This document shows positions 24,791 through 32,289 of a DNA stretch of 44,297 nucleotides, in pieces. The notes beneath the pieces were generated by a model. The model had not been told where the DNA came from. It saw nothing but the letters and a program-made list of their open reading frames with translations, and did no database searches. The position numbers were made by a program, and so were the translations under genes. Position 1 is the stretch's first letter; every line of letters starts with the position of its first letter. Origin of the DNA: an uncultured Clostridia bacterium (GTDB taxonomy: Bacteria > Bacillota > Clostridia > Oscillospirales > Ruminococcaceae); the NCBI GenBank assembly GCA_946545645.1, contig CAMNNQ010000189.1, positions 1 to 44,297 of the forward strand. The letters run 5' to 3'.

Positions 24791-26053
24791 TTATAATAAT
24801 TCACTCGGCTGAGAGATCCTGCCCGTTATCGCAGAGGCCGCTGCCACATAGGGCGAAGCGAGATATACCTCAGACTCGGGATGACCCATTCTGCCGACAA
24901 AGTTTCTGTTGGTTGTCGCCACGGCTCTTTCGCCCTTGGCCAGTATGCCCATGTGCCCGCCGAGGCAGGGGCCGCAGGTCGGTGTTGAAACTGCGCAGCC
25001 TGCGTTGATGAATATCTCCAGCAGGCCTTCCTTCAAAGCGGTCATATAAACCTTCTGAGTCGCCGGGATCACGATGCAGCGAACGTTCTCGGCGATATGT
25101 CTGCCCTTGAGTATCTCCGCCGCAGCTCTCATATCTTCGATCCTGCCGTTGGTGCAGGAGCCGATGACTACCTGATCTATAACTACCTCTCCGATCTCGT
25201 CGAAGGTCTTTGCATTCTCCGGCAGATGCGGGAAAGCGACAGTAGGCTTTATCTGCGAGAGGTCGATGTCGTAAACTGCGTCGTATTCAGCGTCCGGGTC
25301 GGCCTCATAGATCTTGTATTCTTTGGTCACCTTATCCTTGATGTAATCAAGAGTTACCTCGTCTACGGCGAAGATGCCGTTCTTTGCTCCGGCCTCGATA
25401 GCCATGTTCGCCATACAGAGCCTGTCTTCCATAGTCAGATTCCTGAGGCCGTCTCCGGAGAATTCCATGCTCTTGTAGAGGGCGCCGTCAACTCCGATCA
25501 TCCCGATGATATGCAGGATGACATCTTTTGCGGCGGAGTATCTTGGCAGCTTTCCGGTGATGTTGAACTTAATAGCCGAGGGGACTCTGAACCAGTCCTT
25601 ACCCTTTGCCATTCCGGCGCACATATCCGTTGACCCGACGCCTGTGGAGAAAGCTCCGAGAGCGCCGTAGGTGCAGGTGTGGCTGTCTGCTCCGATGACA
25701 CAGTCTCCGGGGGCGACGAGGCCTTTTTCGGGGAGCAGAGCGTGCTCTATTCCCATATCGCCTACATCAAAGTAATTCTTTACTCCGTACTGCTTTGCAA
25801 AATCCCGGCATTGCTTGCACTGTGCGGCGGCCTTGATATCTTTGTTGGGTGTAAAGTGATCCATTACCATAGTCACCTTATCCCGGCTGAATATCGAGTC
25901 GAAGCCGGCCTTGTTGAACTCGTTGATCGCTACCGGTGTAGTAACATCATTCCCGAGGACAAGATCGAGATCAGCCATGATGAGCTGCCCCGGCTTGACT
26001 TCGTCAAGGCCTGCGTGTGCAGCAAGGATCTTCTGTGTCATTGTCATTCCCAT
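24791..26053 (-). CDS. leuC: 3-isopropylmalate dehydratase large subunit
   Basis: A 420-residue aconitase-family subunit that holds the [4Fe-4S] cluster. Ligand cysteines are visible in 'IGSCTNGR' and in '[14 protein letters not shown]'. The N-terminus '[13 protein letters not shown]...[25 protein letters not shown]' and the segment '[26 protein letters not shown]' are typical of the homoaconitase/LeuC short type used by clostridia and archaea. The ATG lies after AAGGAG. It is the first gene of the unit, with a promoter some 40 bases upstream. No leucine leader peptide or T-box was seen in the short leader. Confidence 0.94.
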   Translation of the reverse strand: MGMTMTQKILAAHAGLDEVKPGQLIMADLDLVLGNDVTTPVAINEFNKAGFDSIFSRDKVTMVMDHFTPNKDIKAAAQCKQCRDFAKQYGVKNYFDVGDMGIEHALLPEKGLVAPGDCVIGADSHTCTYGALGAFSTGVGSTDMCAGMAKGKDWFRVPSAIKFNITGKLPRYSAAKDVILHIIGMIGVDGALYKSMEFSGDGLRNLTMEDRLCMANMAIEAGAKNGIFAVDEVTLDYIKDKVTKEYKIYEADPDAEYDAVYDIDLSQIKPTVAFPHLPENAKTFDEIGEVVIDQVVIGSCTNGRIEDMRAAAEILKGRHIAENVRCIVIPATQKVYMTALKEGLLEIFINAGCAVSTPTCGPCLGGHMGILAKGERAVATTNRNFVGRMGHPESEVYLASPYVAAASAITGRISQPSELL

Positions 26054-26092
26054 ATTGAAAACTCCTTAAAAAGATTATATCATACCACAGAT

Positions 26093-26121
26093 ATTATAGC
26101 ATATTGAACAATATTTGTAAA
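26093..26121 (-). promoter_or_regulatory. SigA promoter of the leuC unit
   Basis: Minus strand TTTACA (26116-26121), 17-bp spacer and TATAAT (26093-26098). About 35-40 bases of leader precede the leuC ATG, too little for a T-box. Confidence 0.82.
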
Positions 26122-26256
26122 GGGCTAAATGGAAAAAACATATATTTTAATAATAAATATATCCCCGAAATCGTTTGCTTCATCATTTTTTTAGAAAATA
26201 TCACAATTTTGTTATGCGATCTGTCCCCCGGGATCTGTCTCCGTAAGGCTCCCGGA

Positions 26257-26287
26257 GAAAAAAAAGCGGAGAGCATAAGCTCTCCGC
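26257..26287 (-). terminator. Terminator of the cysteine-rich microprotein gene
   Basis: A perfect 9-bp stem (26266-26274 with 26279-26287) and 4-base loop. On the minus strand it is followed by eight T residues (plus-strand A-run 26258-26265). It lies 14 bases after the stop codon of the 44-residue gene, which supports that gene being real. Confidence 0.9.
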
Positions 26288-26300
26288 CCCGACACATCGG

Positions 26301-26435
26301 TCAGTTACAGCCGCAGTTGTTATTGCAGCCGCATCCGCAGCCGAAGCCGCAGTTGTCGTTGCATCCGCAGCCGCAGCCGCCGAAAGCTACAACGATGAGG
26401 ATGAGGATAAGGATCCACCAATAACCGTTATTCAT
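26301..26435 (-). CDS. Cysteine/glycine-rich membrane microprotein, 44 residues
   Basis: A small protein too short for usual gene finders. ATG 26435 has AAAAGGAG nine bases before it. Residues 1-18 (MNNGYWWILILILIVVAF) form a membrane segment. The rest consists of Gly, Cys and Asn with ten cysteines, mostly as GCGCGCN-type units (NDNCGFGCGCGCNNNCGCN at the end). Such a tail could bind metal or be cross-linked on the outer face; the direction of insertion is unknown. It resembles in style the tiny YjcZ-like and spore-coat-like Gly-rich proteins of Firmicutes, but I see no certain match. Its own terminator supports a single-gene transcript; no clear SigA promoter is visible upstream, so another sigma factor is possible. 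Confidence 0.75.
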   Translation of the reverse strand: MNNGYWWILILILIVVAFGGCGCGCNDNCGFGCGCGCNNNCGCN

Positions 26436-26756
26436 GCTGAATACTCCTTTTCGGAAGATTTAAGGTGCGCCTTGCGCTGCCTTATATTACAGGATATGCC
26501 GGAGGAGAAGGATGTGACACTTATTCTCCCGATGCGATATTTGTGCAAATTTACAGCAGGTCCGCAGGTCAAGGACGGGTATCCTTCCGAATAGGATTAT
26601 AAAGGCAACACCGCACGACCCCTGTGCATCAGATGCGTTAGCCGCGGGTCATGCGGTGTTGCCTTAAGACAGCGCAAAGCGGGCTTTGATTAAATCTCAG
26701 CTTTGTGTCAATGCTTAGAGAGTATGGGATTCTACATTCCGGAGGGAGGAGCATAT
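26436..26756. other. Intergenic region between the microprotein gene and the Clp ATPase gene
   Basis: About 320 bases without a credible gene. It holds the upstream region of the minus-strand microprotein, the hairpin repeat at 26602-26665 and the leader of the Clp gene. I saw no good SigA promoter for the Clp gene here, only partial matches. Confidence 0.6.
26602..26665. repeat. Imperfect palindromic repeat, MITE-like or REP-like hairpin
   Basis: A 64-base inverted repeat. The outer arms are a perfect 14 bp (26602-26615 with 26652-26665). After one mismatch a further 5 bp pair (26617-26621 with 26646-26650), leaving a 24-base loop. It is not followed by a T-run and is far from the upstream stop codon, so it is not a plain terminator. 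Similar hairpins are dispersed in genomes of this group (recollection, not checked). Confidence 0.6.
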
Positions 26757-29111
26757 ATGAACGACAGGAGCATCGAGACGGACGGTATGACCAAAAAGGC
26801 GCGGAGAGCGCTTAGCTGCGCAAGGGCTTCGGCAGGGAGGACCTGCAGCGGAAGCGTAGGGACAGAGCATCTGCTCTGCGGGCTTTTGGAAGAGGGCAGC
26901 GGTGCCGCCTATACTATCCTGACCGATAACGGCCTGAGCCTGGCCGAAGCCGAAGAGCTCATCGCTGCGGGAAACAGCAGAAAAGCGCAGAGCTCGCTGA
27001 TACCCGAGCTCTCTGCGGAGGTAAGAGGGATACTGCGGAGCGCTTCATCCGTCGCAAGGAATGCCGGTTCTCCGCTGGTCGGGACAGAGCATATCCTGAC
27101 GGCTATCCTCCGGGAGACCGATTGCAGGGCTGTCTCGCTGATACGTGAACTGGGGTGCAGCCTCAGCGCAGTTTATGCTCAGTGTCTTGTGTGCGGGGGC
27201 TGCCCCTCCGAGCAGGCAGCTCCCCGGCTGAAGCAGCTTGAAAAATACGGCAGAGAACTGACTCTCAGCTCTGTCAGCGCCGGATTTGACCCTGTCATCG
27301 GTCGGGAGGCGGAGATCGAGCGCATCGAGCAGATACTCTGCCGCAGGAACAAGAACAATCCCTGCCTTACCGGAGATGCCGGGGTAGGCAAGACAGCGAT
27401 AGTCGAGGGGCTGGCTGCAAGGATAGCTTCGGGAAAGGTGCCTGAAAAGCTCCGCGGCAAGCGCATCTTCGCACTTGACCTTACTCTCCTTCTGGCGGGA
27501 GCGAAATACCGGGGGGATTTTGAGGAGCGGTTAAAGGCTTGCCTCGATGAGGCGGGATCCTCCGGGAATGTTATCCTCTTTATAGACGAGTTGCATAATA
27601 TCATGGGGGCAGGAGCCGCTGAGGGAGCTATTGATGCCGCAAATATCCTGAAGCCACAGCTTGCCCGGGGAGAGATCAGGCTTATCGGCGCCACTACCTC
27701 TGATGAATACCGCAGGACTATAGAAAAGGACAGCGCTATGGACAGGCGATTTCAGAGAGTAGCCGTTTCTGAGCCGGATTGCGAAAGGACATTATCCATC
27801 CTGAAGGGGCTCCGCTCCCGATATGAACAGTTCCACGGTGTCTCGGTCAGCGACGAAGCACTGCGGCAGATCGTCGCGCTGGCGCAGCGATATATCCCGG
27901 AGCGTCATTTCCCGGATAAGGCAATAGACATCCTGGACGAAGCCTGCGCCTGCCAGCGTCTGGAAAGCGAGCGCGGCCGCAGTCCCTCGCGGCTCAACGA
28001 GGCCTTTGAGGGCTATGTTTCCGGGAAGATCGGCAGAGAGGAGTATATCTCAGCCGTAACTAAGGAGCAGACTAAGCCGCTGCCGAAGCTCTCGGCAGCG
28101 ACCTGCTCTGCCGTAGTCTCCAGGCTGACGGGGATAGAATGCGGAGAGCTGTCTCTTTCCGAGGCTGAAAGGCTTCGGAGCCTTGGGGATGTCCTTTCGG
28201 CGGAGGTCATCGGGCAGGAGGATGCTGTCAGCAGGCTGTGCGATGCGATGATACGCTGCCGTTCCGGCCTCCGGGACGGGAAAAGACCTATAGGCAGCTT
28301 TCTCTTCATCGGGCCCAGCGGTGTCGGCAAGAGCAAGCTGGCAAAAGCGCTGGGTAAAGCCCTTTTCGGCAGCGAGGATGCTGTCATAAGGCTGGATATG
28401 TCGGAGTATTCCGAGAGACACAGCATCTCAAAGCTGATCGGCCCTCCTCCGGGCTATGTTGGCTTCGGAGAGGGCGGCCTGCTGACAGAGCCTGTCCGGA
28501 GGCGGCCTTACAGCATCGTCCTGTTGGACGAGATCGAAAAGGCTGACAGGAGCATCTTCGAGCTGCTGCTGCAAATGACCGAGGAGGGGAGCCTTACCGA
28601 CAGCGAGGGAAGAAAGGTCTCTTTTTCCGATACGATCATAATAATGACCTCCAATGCCGGGATGCGGGAAATATCCGAGAGCCGGGCTATGGGCTTCGGG
28701 CAGGGGAGACCCGGCGGAGAAGCACTTTCCGGGGCCTGCGAGAAAGCCGCTGCAAAGCTCTTCTCTCCTGAGCTGCTGGGCAGACTGGATGCGGTCATAC
28801 CCTTTAAAAAGCTGGAAGAGCCCGAGCTGACCCGTATAGCCGAGCAGGAGCTTTCCTCTCTGGCGGAAAGGGTTCGCTCTCTCGGCTGCGAGCTTAGCTG
28901 GCAGAGAGAGGCCGCCGCATTGATAGCTGCACAGTCGGTGGGGAAAAGCTCCGGAGCCAGAGAGGTGCGGAGGCTGATAACTTCTAAGCTGGAGACCTCG
29001 CTCTCCAGACTTTTGCTGGGGGGTGAGGTGAAGCAATTGTGTGTAAGATGCCGGGATAAGGAAATAGAAGTTACAAAAGAAGACGGCGTTCACACATTGT
29101 TTACAAACTAA
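26757..29111 (+). CDS. ClpC/ClpA-like AAA+ unfoldase, short middle domain
   Basis: A 784-residue ATPase with two AAA+ modules. Two Clp_N repeats (about 14-140) bind adaptors. Module 1: Walker A GDAGVGKT (206-213), Walker B with FIDELH (275-280), arginine region 'AMDRRFQRV'. Module 2: Walker A GPSGVGKS (519-526), pore loop GYVG (566-569), Walker B 'VLLDEIE' (588-594). The segment 'MGFGQG' at 645-650 sits where ClpA/ClpC carry the (I/L)GF ClpP-docking loop, so it probably feeds ClpP; ClpB lacks this. The linker between modules (about 400-480) is shorter than in ClpC and not a full coiled coil. ATG 26757 follows GGAGGGAGGA. It stands alone, without ctsR, mcsA or mcsB. Confidence 0.88.
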   Translation: MNDRSIETDGMTKKARRALSCARASAGRTCSGSVGTEHLLCGLLEEGSGAAYTILTDNGLSLAEAEELIAAGNSRKAQSSLIPELSAEVRGILRSASSVARNAGSPLVGTEHILTAILRETDCRAVSLIRELGCSLSAVYAQCLVCGGCPSEQAAPRLKQLEKYGRELTLSSVSAGFDPVIGREAEIERIEQILCRRNKNNPCLTGDAGVGKTAIVEGLAARIASGKVPEKLRGKRIFALDLTLLLAGAKYRGDFEERLKACLDEAGSSGNVILFIDELHNIMGAGAAEGAIDAANILKPQLARGEIRLIGATTSDEYRRTIEKDSAMDRRFQRVAVSEPDCERTLSILKGLRSRYEQFHGVSVSDEALRQIVALAQRYIPERHFPDKAIDILDEACACQRLESERGRSPSRLNEAFEGYVSGKIGREEYISAVTKEQTKPLPKLSAATCSAVVSRLTGIECGELSLSEAERLRSLGDVLSAEVIGQEDAVSRLCDAMIRCRSGLRDGKRPIGSFLFIGPSGVGKSKLAKALGKALFGSEDAVIRLDMSEYSERHSISKLIGPPPGYVGFGEGGLLTEPVRRRPYSIVLLDEIEKADRSIFELLLQMTEEGSLTDSEGRKVSFSDTIIIMTSNAGMREISESRAMGFGQGRPGGEALSGACEKAAAKLFSPELLGRLDAVIPFKKLEEPELTRIAEQELSSLAERVRSLGCELSWQREAAALIAAQSVGKSSGAREVRRLITSKLETSLSRLLLGGEVKQLCVRCRDKEIEVTKEDGVHTLFTN

Positions 29112-29135
29112 TTAGGAATAATATTCAAAAAGCTG

Positions 29136-29165
29136 TTGTGCAATCGCAACTGTTTGTGATATAAT
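29136..29165 (+). promoter_or_regulatory. Promoter of the DegV gene
   Basis: TATAAT (29160-29165) with a TGn extension and TTGTGC (29136-29141) at 18 bp. A short inverted repeat GTTG...CAAC overlaps the -35. It is about 25 bases downstream of the Clp gene stop. Confidence 0.65.
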
Positions 29166-29196
29166 GTATATACCAATAAGTTGGAGGGACTGCACA

Positions 29197-30069
29197 ATGG
29201 CACAGAACAATAGTTATATATTGATGACCGATTCGACCTGCGATCTGCCCCAGGAGCTTTATAAGCAAATGGGAGTTAAAGTACTGAAGCTGACTTTTGA
29301 GCTGGACGGTCAGAGCTATGCCGACGGAGATATGGATTCTCATGAATTCTATGAGAAGATGCGGCATGATTCCTCCACAAAGACATCTCAGGTCGCTCCC
29401 TCGGATTGCGAGAAGGCTTTTGAAGCTATCCTTAAAACCGGCACCGATATCCTCTATCTCGCCTTTTCCTCGGGCCTCAGCGGCACATATAACAGCGCCT
29501 GCATCGCCAGAGATACCCTGAAGGAAAGATATCCCGAGAGAAAGATCATCGTCATCGACAGCCTTTGCGCCTCGACCGGAGAGGGGCTGCTGCTCTACAA
29601 GGCCTGGGAGAAAAAATGCGAAGGGCTATCTATGACAGAACTGGAGGATTGGCTGGAAAACAATAAGCTGCATCTCTGCCATATGTTCACAGTTGACGAT
29701 CTTAAATATCTGCACCGCGGAGGCCGTATCTCAAAGGCTACGGCTGTCGCCGGAGCGATACTCGGTATAAAGCCCATCCTCCATGTTGACAATGATGGCA
29801 GGCTCGTCGCTATCGGCAAGGTGCGCGGCAGAAAGCAGAGCCTCAATAAACTTGTCGAAGCTCTTGATGAAAGGATAAAGGGCTATGACAATACTGTTAT
29901 CGGTATCTGCCACGGAGATTGCAGGGAAGATGCGGAGTATGTTGCTGATCTCGCCCGCCAGAAGCTGGGGCAGCAGGTCAAGATCATAACCTCCTATACC
30001 GGCACTGTCATAGGCGCACATTCCGGCCCCGGAACGCTTGCATTCTTCTTTATGGGCGAAAAAAGATGA
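29197..30069 (+). CDS. DegV family fatty-acid-binding protein
   Basis: A 290-residue DegV-family protein. These bind a single fatty acid in a deep cleft, and some (FakB) hand it to a fatty acid kinase FakA. Family marks are 'ILMTDSTCDLP' at the start, 'KTSQVAPSD' (about 62-70), 'LAFSSGLSGTYNSA' (about 88-101), and 'HRGGRISKATAVAGAILGIKPILHVD'. No fakA gene is in the window. The ATG 29197 follows TTGGAGGGACTGCACA; an in-frame ATG at 29164 overlaps the promoter and is rejected. It has its own promoter and terminator. Confidence 0.92.
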   Translation: MAQNNSYILMTDSTCDLPQELYKQMGVKVLKLTFELDGQSYADGDMDSHEFYEKMRHDSSTKTSQVAPSDCEKAFEAILKTGTDILYLAFSSGLSGTYNSACIARDTLKERYPERKIIVIDSLCASTGEGLLLYKAWEKKCEGLSMTELEDWLENNKLHLCHMFTVDDLKYLHRGGRISKATAVAGAILGIKPILHVDNDGRLVAIGKVRGRKQSLNKLVEALDERIKGYDNTVIGICHGDCREDAEYVADLARQKLGQQVKIITSYTGTVIGAHSGPGTLAFFFMGEKR

Positions 30070-30095
30070 TAAAAGCTGTAAAAGGCTGATAATAA

Positions 30096-30136
30096 AACGG
30101 TATCTTCCCCGCAGGGCAGATACCGTTGATTTTTTT
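30096..30136. terminator. Bidirectional terminator between DegV and holA
   Basis: Arms AACGGTATCT (30096-30105) and AGATACCGTT (30118-30127) followed by GATTTTTTT on the plus strand. The T-run overlaps the holA stop codon. On the minus strand the flanking TTTTATTAT also fits. Confidence 0.88.
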
Positions 30137-31193
30137 ATGCTTTTAATGTCATCGCCCGTGCCGCTGTCTCTTCAAGGAAGAGCATATCGCTCTGCTTGCC
30201 GGAGGAGACTGTTTTCAGCCGGATATCTGCCTCAGCAAACACTGAGATAACTCCTCTTATCCTTTCAGCCGGGATGTTCTGACATTCATTAAAGGCGTTT
30301 TTAATAGCGAACTCACGGTTTTTCGGGTATTTCATATCCTCGGTACAGGCGGCGAGGCTCCGTCCGGAGGATATGGCGAGCCTTGCGCGGTAAAGATCGT
30401 TGAGAGAAAAAGCTATTGCTCCGATGATCTCGATAGGCTCATAATTCTGATCCGAAAGCTCCCGTATCCGTTTAAACACAAAATCCGATCTTCTCCTCAG
30501 GATGTTTATGGCCAGCGAGAAGCCGTCAGACTCGACTTTCCGAATACACAGGGCGTCGATATCGGAGCGGGTGATCTGTCTGCCGGGGGCGTAGGAAGTG
30601 AGCTTCTGGATCTCCTGCCTTATGGATGCTGTGTCGCAGAGGCAGAATTCCGCCAGATATTCGGCATCGCTGCGGGAGATCGAGCATTTCTCCTTTTCAA
30701 AAGCTGAGGATATGTCCTTTGCAAGGTCTGAGGCTCTTTTGAAAGCGAACTCGCAGCAGGCGCCATGCTTTGCGCAGAAATCCGCGAAGCGCTTGTTCTT
30801 GTCGGTAAGGCTGCGTTTGTTTTTGTAGAGATTCTCCCCGGTGGAATAGATGACTACACTGGTGGTGTCCGGCAGGTCACCGAGTATCCGCCGGAGGTCG
30901 TCGCCGTCGGACTTGCCGAGCGAGTCCATATTCAGATCGTTTATGGTTATGACTACCCGCTGGGCGAACATGGGCAGAGCCTCGCAGGCATCAGCCAGGG
31001 AGGGAATGTCCAACTGCTTGCCGTCGAAGCGGTGGAGGTTCATCGTCCGGGCTTCCTTGGGGCAGAGCCTGGCTAAGAGAGGCTTTACAAAGCTCTCCAG
31101 TGCGCCGGTGTCCTGGCCGTAGAGATAGTAGAGCCTGTCAGGCTCTCCGGCTCTGACTTTTTTTGATATATCCGAAGCTGTAAGCTGAGGCAC
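30135..31193 (-). CDS. holA: DNA polymerase III delta subunit
   Basis: A 352-residue clamp-loader subunit, which opens the sliding clamp DnaN and loads it on DNA. N-terminal segment 'DRLYYLYGQDTGALESFVKPLL' corresponds to the degenerate nucleotide-binding start of the family; 'MFAQRVVITINDL' and 'CDTASIRQEIQKLTSYA' are typical later blocks. The start is GTG 31193 with AAAGGAG nine bases upstream. Its location downstream of comEC is common in Firmicutes. It is the last gene of the minus-strand run beginning with alaS. Confidence 0.9.
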   Translation of the reverse strand: MPQLTASDISKKVRAGEPDRLYYLYGQDTGALESFVKPLLARLCPKEARTMNLHRFDGKQLDIPSLADACEALPMFAQRVVITINDLNMDSLGKSDGDDLRRILGDLPDTTSVVIYSTGENLYKNKRSLTDKNKRFADFCAKHGACCEFAFKRASDLAKDISSAFEKEKCSISRSDAEYLAEFCLCDTASIRQEIQKLTSYAPGRQITRSDIDALCIRKVESDGFSLAINILRRRSDFVFKRIRELSDQNYEPIEIIGAIAFSLNDLYRARLAISSGRSLAACTEDMKYPKNREFAIKNAFNECQNIPAERIRGVISVFAEADIRLKTVSSGKQSDMLFLEETAARAMTLKA

Positions 31194-31212
31194 AGAGCTT
31201 GTCTCCTTTCTG

Positions 31213-32256
31213 TTATCTTGTCGCCGGCTCCAGGAGAGTCAGCGATCTTTTATCGGCATCCAGCCTGCATCTGAGACCCATAGGCAGTACCCCGATGGGG
31301 TTCGCGTGCCCGATATTGACATTGTAAAGGATAGGCAGATCCGGCCTGTGGGCTTCCTTCCCGACGACAGTCCTGAGCACTTCCTTATACGGCTCATACT
31401 TGCTCCTGCGGGCGGGCTTGCCGAATATGATCCCCTTTACGGCATCGAAGAGCCCCTGGGCCGCCAGATTGCGGAGGATCCATTTGAGACAGTCTGGGCT
31501 CATGTCGTCCTCGCTGGTCTCCAGGAACATCAGCTTTCCCTCCCATTCCTTTCGGGAAGGCCAAAGCTCTGTTCCTGCCAGCATTATTATAAGATCGACA
31601 CAGCCTCCCAGCAGTTTCCCCTCGGCGGCACCAGAGCCCTGTATGATCTCATAGCCGATCTCTTCGGGGTGATAGGGCTTGGGGATATGGCTGTTGGCCT
31701 CCGACCAGAGTACCTGATCGTCCTCATCGTCGCACCAGTAAGGCGCAGAGGGGATATCAAGAACCGGCTGGGGGTCGAAGAGGGTCTTGCGTATCATGTT
31801 GTCTGTATAGTCGTTGATCTTTACATACTCTGCAAAGTTGGTCATTATGCTGGCACCGTAGTAAGACACCAGCCCGGCCTTATACATCATAAAATGGTTG
31901 GCAGTGGTGTCGGAGAACCCGGTAAAGATCTTGGGGTTGTCTCTGAGAACGTCAAGATCGACATAGGGCAGCAGCCTTATGGTATCATCGCCGCCGATTG
32001 CCGAGAACACAGCTTTTATGCTCTTGTCTCTGAAAGCCTGCATAAGGTCATCGGCGCGGGCTTCCGGGTGGTCGTTAAGGTATTCCACGCCTTTGAGGGC
32101 GTTGGGCATAACAACGACATTCAGGCCGAAGTCCTCTGTAAGCCTTTTCTTTGCGATGTCGAGCTTATGCAGAGCCCATTTTTCTCCGAGTATACCCGAT
32201 GACAGGCTCACTATCGCGGCAGTATCGCCTTTTCGTAAATGCTCAGGCTTTATCAT
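31213..32256 (-). CDS. S66 family peptidase (LD-carboxypeptidase / MccF-like)
   Basis: A 347-residue serine peptidase. The nucleophile is S115 in 'FTGFSDTTAN'; E246 (FLETSED) and H317 (NIGHANP) complete the S66 triad. The family includes cytoplasmic LD-carboxypeptidases that recycle muropeptides and MccF, which detoxifies microcin C-like nucleotide peptides. The longer loop 'PSAPYWCDDEDDQVLWSEANSH' resembles MccF-like members. The ATG has GGAGGAAAAGA upstream. It lies between comEC and holA, 33 and 19 bp away, in the same direction. Which of the two roles applies cannot be told from the sequence. Confidence 0.88.
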   Translation of the reverse strand: MIKPEHLRKGDTAAIVSLSSGILGEKWALHKLDIAKKRLTEDFGLNVVVMPNALKGVEYLNDHPEARADDLMQAFRDKSIKAVFSAIGGDDTIRLLPYVDLDVLRDNPKIFTGFSDTTANHFMMYKAGLVSYYGASIMTNFAEYVKINDYTDNMIRKTLFDPQPVLDIPSAPYWCDDEDDQVLWSEANSHIPKPYHPEEIGYEIIQGSGAAEGKLLGGCVDLIIMLAGTELWPSRKEWEGKLMFLETSEDDMSPDCLKWILRNLAAQGLFDAVKGIIFGKPARRSKYEPYKEVLRTVVGKEAHRPDLPILYNVNIGHANPIGVLPMGLRCRLDADKRSLTLLEPATR

Positions 32257-32289
32257 TCTTTTCCTCCTCCGATCATCCGTTATTATCGG

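Noticed and set aside
26703-26756. Longer N-terminus for the Clp ATPase
   Set aside because: It would translate through the GGAGGGAGGA binding site and adds residues before the usual Clp_N start.
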